From positions 1 through 64,000 of the forward strand of contig REBA01000017.1 of the NCBI GenBank assembly GCA_004294225.1: 64,000 nucleotides of DNA, in the 5' to 3' direction. Below, in pieces: positions 63,953 through 64,000 of the stretch. Under the pieces are notes generated by a model that was given only the letters and a program-made list of their open reading frames with translations, was not told where the DNA came from and did not search any database. The translations under genes and the position numbers were made by a program. Numbering within the stretch: the first letter of the stretch is position 1; each line of letters begins with the position of its first letter. The stretch comes from Cytophagales bacterium (GTDB taxonomy: Bacteria; Bacteroidota; Bacteroidia; Cytophagales; Cytophagaceae).

Positions 63953-64000
63953 ATGAGCATTATCAGCGAAAACATAAAATATTTAAGAAAAAAGAAACAA
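63953..64000 (+). CDS. Start of a likely XRE-family helix-turn-helix regulator (partial)
   Basis: The first 16 codons read MSIISENIKYLRKKKQ, the opening helix of Cro/C1-type regulators (ENIKYLRKKK). The gene runs off the right edge of the window. Identification is from these few residues only. Confidence 0.5.
   Translation, partial: MSIISENIKYLRKKKQ

Overview
The window is a stretch of chromosome from a low-G+C member of the Bacteroidota. Several features point there: a Bat-type DUF58/VWA cluster, a type IX secretion C-terminal sorting domain, the ftsX-DUF3098-uppP-truB gene order, a serine palmitoyltransferase for sphingolipids, a small Hc1 histone-like protein, DUF4468, DUF3822 and DUF1573 proteins, and promoters of the Bacteroidota form TTTG-N19-21-TAnnTTTG. 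I cannot name the genus. No rRNA, tRNA, CRISPR array, insertion sequence or prophage is visible. Most of the window is ordinary housekeeping sequence.

Layout. 1-2660: 3' part of a Bat-type operon (DUF58, a membrane protein, BatA). 2680-7614: YggS, a GH3-family enzyme, a LysE-type exporter, a PBP4-type carboxypeptidase with a 15-base homopolymer in its signal peptide, and a small unknown protein. 7897-10014: a receiver-only response regulator, a MerR regulator with a cobalamin-binding domain (CarH/LitR type) and an unknown protein. 10334-12920: metY and an SsuD-like flavin monooxygenase. 12966-20009: GT3 glycogen synthase, a DUF4468 protein, SixA, topA, tyrS. 20079-20640: a scar holding the 3' end of a TonB-dependent receptor gene, an RHS/YD-repeat remnant and a palindrome. 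20647-26456: a small exported protein, MazG-like, dtd, then a manganese/zinc/iron ABC uptake operon headed by its DtxR/MntR repressor; one permease carries a DtxR-like domain at its C-terminus. 26531-28566: a radical-SAM/DUF4130 pair of unknown function, thought to act on DNA. 28753-33895: thiolase, MORN-like repeat protein, purC, a STAS protein, RNase Z. 33906-39510: galE, a 2-hydroxyacid dehydrogenase, pyrE, Nudix, an epimerase-like protein, an MFS transporter. 39606-44643: secreted GH30 and GH106-like glycosidases. 44861-54646: DUF3822, Nudix, DUF1573, an OmpA protein, truB-uppP-DUF3098-ftsX, mfd, a Hc1 gene. 54748-58274: SPT, rarA, dapD. 58406-61337: a second CarH/LitR-like regulator followed on the same strand by an ECF sigma factor, folE and an SDR protein. 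61551-64000: cysE-cysM, a VOC protein, a small ORF and the start of a likely XRE regulator.

The most interesting block is 58406-61411. A B12-dependent MerR regulator with the Wx9EH signature of light-sensing CarH proteins lies upstream of an ECF sigma factor, GTP cyclohydrolase I and an SDR-fold protein that lacks the catalytic tyrosine. Copies of a TGTTTAA / TTAAACA motif sit inside the predicted promoter spacers of both the regulator and the sigma-factor operon. This reads as a candidate light- or cobalamin-controlled pterin regulon. Other points worth attention are the permease-DtxR fusion with a DtxR-type operator ahead of its operon, the radical SAM/DUF4130 pair, and the palindrome overlapping the metY start site.
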